This document shows, one piece after another, positions 60,585-64,000 of a DNA stretch of 64,000 bases (position 1 is the stretch's first letter; each line of letters opens with the position of its first letter). Location: contig JAODNQ010000003.1 of NCBI GenBank assembly GCA_025464695.1, positions 3,046 to 67,045 of the forward strand, read 5' to 3'. A program made the translations under genes and the position numbers. The notes below the pieces were generated by a model. That model was not told the origin of the DNA, ran no database searches, and was given only the letters and a program-made list of their open reading frames with translations. Origin of the DNA: Frankiales bacterium. GTDB taxonomy: Bacteria > Actinomycetota > Actinomycetes > Mycobacteriales > SCTD01.

Positions 60585-61352
60585 CTACTCCCCCTGCCAG
60601 ACGGGCTGGCGCTTCTCGGCGAAGGCGCGGGCGCCCTCCTGGGCGTCGGCGGACGCGCGCACAGGAGCGGTGATCTCCTCCTGGCGCGCGAAGACCTCGT
60701 CGAGCGGCCAGCTGCGGCCCTCGACGACGATGCGCTTGGTGGCGGCGAGCGCCAGGGGCGCGTTGCGTGCGACCTCGTGCGCGAGCGCCAGCGCGGTCGC
60801 AAGCACGTCGGCGGACGGTGCGAGCCGGTTGACCAGGCCCAGCTCCGCGGCGCGGACGGCAGGCAGTCGCGCGCCGGTCAGGAGCAGCTCGAGCGCGACG
60901 TGGTGCGGCAGCCGCTGAGCGAGCCGCAGGGCGCCGCCGCCCGCTGCGACGAGGCCGCGCTGCACCTCGGGCAGGCCGAACTGCGCGTCGTCGGCCGCGA
61001 CGATGAGGTCGCAGGCGAGCGCGATCTCGAAGCCACCTCCGAGGACGAACCCCTGGACGGCCGCGACGACGGGCTTCGTCGGGGGGCGACCGGTGATGCC
61101 GAGCCCACCGCGGCTGCGGCTGATCGGCCGCTCCCCGGTCTGCGCGAAGGCCTTCAGGTCCATGCCGGCGGAGAACGAGCCACCGGCGCCCGTCAGCACT
61201 CCGGCGCGCAGGTCGCGACGCTCGTCGAGCTCGTCCAGCGCGGCAGCGAGCGCGTCCGCGGTCGGGAGGTCGATGGCGTTGCGCCGCTCCGGGCGGTTGA
61301 TGGTCACGATCATGACGCCGTCGTCGACGTCGACGAGCACCTCGTCGCTCAC
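60585..61352 (-). CDS. Enoyl-CoA hydratase/isomerase family protein
   Basis: 255 residues from GTG 61352, preceded by GGAGGAGG. Family segments are RRNAIDLPTADALAAAL, GAGGSFSAGMDLKAF, GFVLGGGFEIALACDLI and LPEVQRGLVAAGGGALRL. The first Glu is present (GGFEIAL) while the second position follows EVQRGL, as in many EchA proteins. First gene of the four-gene operon (hydratase, dehydrogenase pair, second crotonase). Confidence 0.9.
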   Translation of the reverse strand: MSDEVLVDVDDGVMIVTINRPERRNAIDLPTADALAAALDELDERRDLRAGVLTGAGGSFSAGMDLKAFAQTGERPISRSRGGLGITGRPPTKPVVAAVQGFVLGGGFEIALACDLIVAADDAQFGLPEVQRGLVAAGGGALRLAQRLPHHVALELLLTGARLPAVRAAELGLVNRLAPSADVLATALALAHEVARNAPLALAATKRIVVEGRSWPLDEVFARQEEITAPVRASADAQEGARAFAEKRQPVWQGE

Positions 61353-61381
61353 GTGCGCCTCCTCCGGCTGGGGTCCGGGCC

Positions 61382-61412
61382 ACCCTAGACGACCGAGAGA
61401 CACCCTGCACAA
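61382..61412 (-). promoter_or_regulatory. Possible promoter of the second acyl-CoA operon
   Basis: Minus strand TTGTGC (61412-61407) and TAGGGT (61387-61382) with a 19-base spacer, 30 bases before the crotonase start. The long spacer makes it a weak candidate. Confidence 0.3.
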
Positions 61413-61598
61413 CTTCTGTCCTGCGTGGTGATCGGGTACGGACAGGCGGGTCGCGCGGCCCGGCCACAGACCGCCGTCCGTCCGGGGCCCCGGTGCGGTG
61501 GCGGTGGCGGTACGGCCACCTCGCTCGTACGGAGGGGTCGTCGGCGGCGGCCGTCGGGCCGGCGCCGGCCCGCCCGCCTCGGCCGGACGCGCCCGGCG

Positions 61599-62186
61599 TC
61601 AGCCTGCTGCGGCCCGCCGGCGCAGGCGCCGCTGCACGGGAGCGACCTCGGCCGCCCGCGGCGTCAGGATGTGGTCGATGTCGCGACGCAGGTTCTCCGC
61701 GTAGTCCGCGACGCCGACCCGGGCCATGACGCCCTTGTAGTCGACGGCCAGCGCGCCCGCGACGAAGAAGTACAGGACGTGCATGGTGCGGGCGGCCTCG
61801 TCGGGACTCACCCCGCTCGTCTCCAGCGCCTCCACCACCGCCGGGGTGAGGTTCGACGCGTCGAGGCGGCTGTTCTGGGCAGACCAGGCGGCCATGCCCG
61901 GGTACTCCGCCATGACCTCGAGCAGCCGGACGATCAGGTCCCTCACCCAGACCCGCGGGTCCTCGTCCTCGCCGCGCGGCCGGTCGACCTCGGCGTAGAT
62001 GCGTCGCAGGCACAGGTCGAGGAGCTCCTGCTTGCCCGGGACGTGGCGGTAGGTCGCCCCGACGGCCACCCCCAGGCGCGTGGTCAGGTGGCGCATCGAG
62101 AACTTGTCGACGCCCTCCTCGCGCAGCAGCTCCATGGCCACGTCGACGATGTAGGTCTCGTCGAGCGGCCGCGCCTTCGGCTCCAC
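61599..62186 (-). CDS. TetR family transcriptional regulator
   Basis: 195 residues from GTG 62186, chosen for the GGGGAGG site eight bases before it; a longer frame reaches 62270. The helix-turn-helix is MRHLTTRLGVAVGATYRHVPGKQELLDL at about residues 30-57, split over helices 2 to 4. The C-terminal ligand domain (MAEYPGMAAWSAQNS) is typical. It lies upstream of the acyl-CoA operon in the same direction, so it is its most likely regulator, probably sensing an acyl-CoA. Confidence 0.88.
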   Translation of the reverse strand: MEPKARPLDETYIVDVAMELLREEGVDKFSMRHLTTRLGVAVGATYRHVPGKQELLDLCLRRIYAEVDRPRGEDEDPRVWVRDLIVRLLEVMAEYPGMAAWSAQNSRLDASNLTPAVVEALETSGVSPDEAARTMHVLYFFVAGALAVDYKGVMARVGVADYAENLRRDIDHILTPRAAEVAPVQRRLRRRAAAG

Positions 62187-62271
62187 GCTCAGGACCTCCC
62201 CGCCGTCGTCGTGTCCCGGAAGCCTACCGAGGCGGTCCGGCACCAGCCGGGCGACCGGCCGGGGGCTCACG

Positions 62272-63888
62272 TCAGTACCCCGGCCGGTAGTGCACGTCGC
62301 TGACCCGCCAGCACTGGCAGGACGTCGCCCACCGCACCGGGCGCCACAGCTGGCCGCCGGTCGGTCGCCGCGGGGCGCTGAACACGGCCGGGCCGGCGGG
62401 GTAGGGCAGGGACATCGACCCGACCTTCGCCAGGCCCGTCGACAGCAGGGGGCGGGTGAGCTCCGGCGCGGCGTCGGCAGCCGCCTTGAACATCGCCAGA
62501 TTGATGCAGGCGACGCCGAAGTACAGCGAGGCGGGCTCGGCGTACGGCGCCGGGAGGCCGGCCGCCTGCAGGACTTTCGTGCACGCCTTGGTCGCGGCGC
62601 CGTACTGGTACCCGGGCGTCGTCCGGGCCCCGGTCTCGATCGTGCTCACGAGCAGCGTCTTGTCGAAGCTGTTCCCGGGCTTCTGGGAGCCCGTCTGGAT
62701 GGCCGTCGCGGACGCGTCCTCCATGTGCGCGAACGCCGGGTCGTACGCCTGCTGGTCGGCCGCGTTGGAGAAGGCGGCGTCGTCCGCGTAGGCCACGTTG
62801 AGGACGTGGGTCACGCCCTCGCGCTTGAACTGCAGCACGGCGGCCTGCTGCTGCTCCGGCGTCGGGGTGGCGGCCGGGCAGCCGAAGCTGAACCGCGAGG
62901 CGGCGCCCGGGTCGACGCCGATGCCCTCGAGCTCGCGGGTGAGGGCCTTGATCTCGTCGGGGAAGCACGTGCGCTCCAGGATGCCCAGCTTCTTCATGCC
63001 GGTGAACCAGCCCTGGCTCTTGGCGCCCCGCACGTAGTGCTGGACCAGCTGGTCGTAGTCGGGCTGCCACGACAGCACGTAGGGGGCGTACTGCCGGACG
63101 TCCGGGGTGTGGGGCGCGGTGTACCAGATGTTCGGGATGCGGGCCTTGGCCACGCAGGTCGCCTCCGCCGGGCTGAACAGGTTGTTGAAGACGGCGAACA
63201 CCTTGTCCTGCTGCATCTGCAGGCACTGGGCGTGCTGCTGGCTCTGGTCGATGCCGGTGTCCGTGTAGAAGCGCGGGACGACCTTGCGGCAGCGCACGCC
63301 GCCCTTGGCGTTGACGTCGTCGATGACCGCGCCGTAGGCCTTCTTCAGGTCGGCCACCGACGGGAGGTCGATGAGGTTGCCGAGCGTCCCGAGGTCGACG
63401 ACGACGACCCCGACGGTGATGGTCTTGTCCGTCACGCCCTGGTCGGTCGCCCGCAGGTCCCCGCAGGCGGCAGCGGCACTGGTGCGGCCGGGCGCAGCAG
63501 GGGCGGCGGCGCGGGGAGCCGCTCCGGCCGGGCGGGCACCAGCCGTCGCCCGGGTGGCGGGGACGGTCGCCACGGCCGCAGGAGCCGAGCCGGTCGCAGG
63601 CGCCGGGGTCGAGTCCTCGGCCTCGGCCGCCGGGTCGCTCCCGGCTTCCGGAGCCACGCCTCCGACGTCGGCGACCGCAGCGGCCGGAGCGACCCCCGTC
63701 TCCGCGGCAGCCGTGGCGGCCTCGTCGGAGGAGGAGCCCTGCGCCAGCACCTCCCCCGACGGCGCGCCCGACGGCAGGCTCGCCCAGACGACCAGGGCGA
63801 GCACCAGCGCTCCGACGAGCGCGGTCAGCGACCGTTCGACACCCGGACCGGTGCGCAGCCAGGTGCGGAGGTGCAGGAAGGGGTTCAT
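62272..63888 (-). CDS. Membrane-anchored type I periplasmic-binding-like protein
   Basis: 538 residues. One N-terminal membrane segment (SLTALVGALVLALVVWASL, about 20-38) acts as an uncleaved anchor or signal; no lipobox. A Pro/Ala/Thr-rich linker of about 100 residues follows, then a binding domain of the LivK type from about residue 150 (KTITVGVVVVDLGTLGNL, VFAVFNNLFSPAEATCVA, VTHVLNVAYADDAAFSN) with several Cys pairs. No ABC permease or ATPase is adjacent in the window. It may be a receptor-like binding protein for the substrate of the second acyl-CoA module, or the partner of a transporter outside the window. The last 112 bases of the window show nothing. Confidence 0.82.
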   Translation of the reverse strand: MNPFLHLRTWLRTGPGVERSLTALVGALVLALVVWASLPSGAPSGEVLAQGSSSDEAATAAAETGVAPAAAVADVGGVAPEAGSDPAAEAEDSTPAPATGSAPAAVATVPATRATAGARPAGAAPRAAAPAAPGRTSAAAACGDLRATDQGVTDKTITVGVVVVDLGTLGNLIDLPSVADLKKAYGAVIDDVNAKGGVRCRKVVPRFYTDTGIDQSQQHAQCLQMQQDKVFAVFNNLFSPAEATCVAKARIPNIWYTAPHTPDVRQYAPYVLSWQPDYDQLVQHYVRGAKSQGWFTGMKKLGILERTCFPDEIKALTRELEGIGVDPGAASRFSFGCPAATPTPEQQQAAVLQFKREGVTHVLNVAYADDAAFSNAADQQAYDPAFAHMEDASATAIQTGSQKPGNSFDKTLLVSTIETGARTTPGYQYGAATKACTKVLQAAGLPAPYAEPASLYFGVACINLAMFKAAADAAPELTRPLLSTGLAKVGSMSLPYPAGPAVFSAPRRPTGGQLWRPVRWATSCQCWRVSDVHYRPGY

Positions 63889-64000
63889 GCCGGTCCTTGG
63901 TCGAGGCGGTGCACGGACGGGGCGGGGTCGCGGTCGGCGCAGGCGGCACCGGCGCGGGCGGGCGCGCCGAGGTGCCGCCGAACCCGGGGCAGAGCCCGGG

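Overview
The window is high-G+C, tightly packed DNA with GTG starts, 4-base ATGA/GTGA or TGATG gene overlaps, an ECF sigma factor with a DGPF partner, MaoC pairs and many acyl-CoA enzymes. This points to an aerobic actinobacterium; I cannot name the genus. No rRNA, tRNA, CRISPR array, insertion sequence or prophage was seen.

Region A (1-25,065) is a catabolic island. At the left edge lie a truncated ferredoxin-reductase-type flavoprotein, a TrxR-like ferredoxin-NADP reductase and a 7Fe ferredoxin (+ strand). Facing them (- strand) are a MaoC-type hydratase pair, a FadR-type GntR regulator, an ATP-dependent activator with both HgdC-type cluster cysteines, and two subunits of the benzoyl-CoA reductase/2-hydroxyacyl-CoA dehydratase family. 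A ten-gene minus-strand operon (17,869 down to 7,500) follows: BadI-like ring hydrolase, BadK-like hydratase, an aminoglycoside-phosphotransferase-type kinase, SDR, BadH-like SDR, acyl-CoA ligase, acyl-CoA dehydrogenase, SDR, thiolase and CoA-transferase. Next come a livKHMGF ABC importer with an ACAD10/11-like dehydrogenase, and an SDR that has lost its catalytic residues. Together they suggest import, CoA activation, (de)hydrogenation and hydrolytic opening of a six-membered carboxylic ring to a pimeloyl-CoA-type product. GGTC-N-GACC sites, the FadR/GntR operator form, sit on or beside three predicted promoters and at a fourth gene start, so the local regulator probably controls the island.

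Region B (25,066-38,849) holds a small LQRxxGNxAV protein with a zincin motif, an ECF sigma factor/DGPF pair, a methyltransferase, and a secreted-protein group: a 14-repeat RCC1-like protein, an SGNH-like protein lacking the usual catalytic residues, and a 1,514-residue CARDB/DUF11 repeat protein. A BTAD (SARP-like) regulator is divergent from the last.

Region C (39,514-52,216) starts with a metzincin-type metalloprotease and a membrane protein. It then holds a striking set: a patatin-like lipase with a small membrane partner, and divergently a protein with a duplicated HFAR domain, a natural fusion of a DyP peroxidase to a cyclooxygenase/alpha-dioxygenase-type heme domain, a catalase-related heme protein, and a DUF2235 hydrolase. 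This looks like a candidate bacterial oxylipin (oxidised fatty acid) system: lipases release acyl chains, the COX-like domain oxygenates them, and the DyP and catalase-like proteins convert hydroperoxides.

Region D (52,217-56,094) is gene-poor, with a second LQRxxGNxAV protein and decayed remnants, including an NlpC/P60 pseudogene. Region E (56,095-63,888) is a second acyl-CoA module: an AMACR-type racemase, two crotonases, a paired acyl-CoA dehydrogenase, a TetR regulator and a membrane-anchored periplasmic-binding-type protein.
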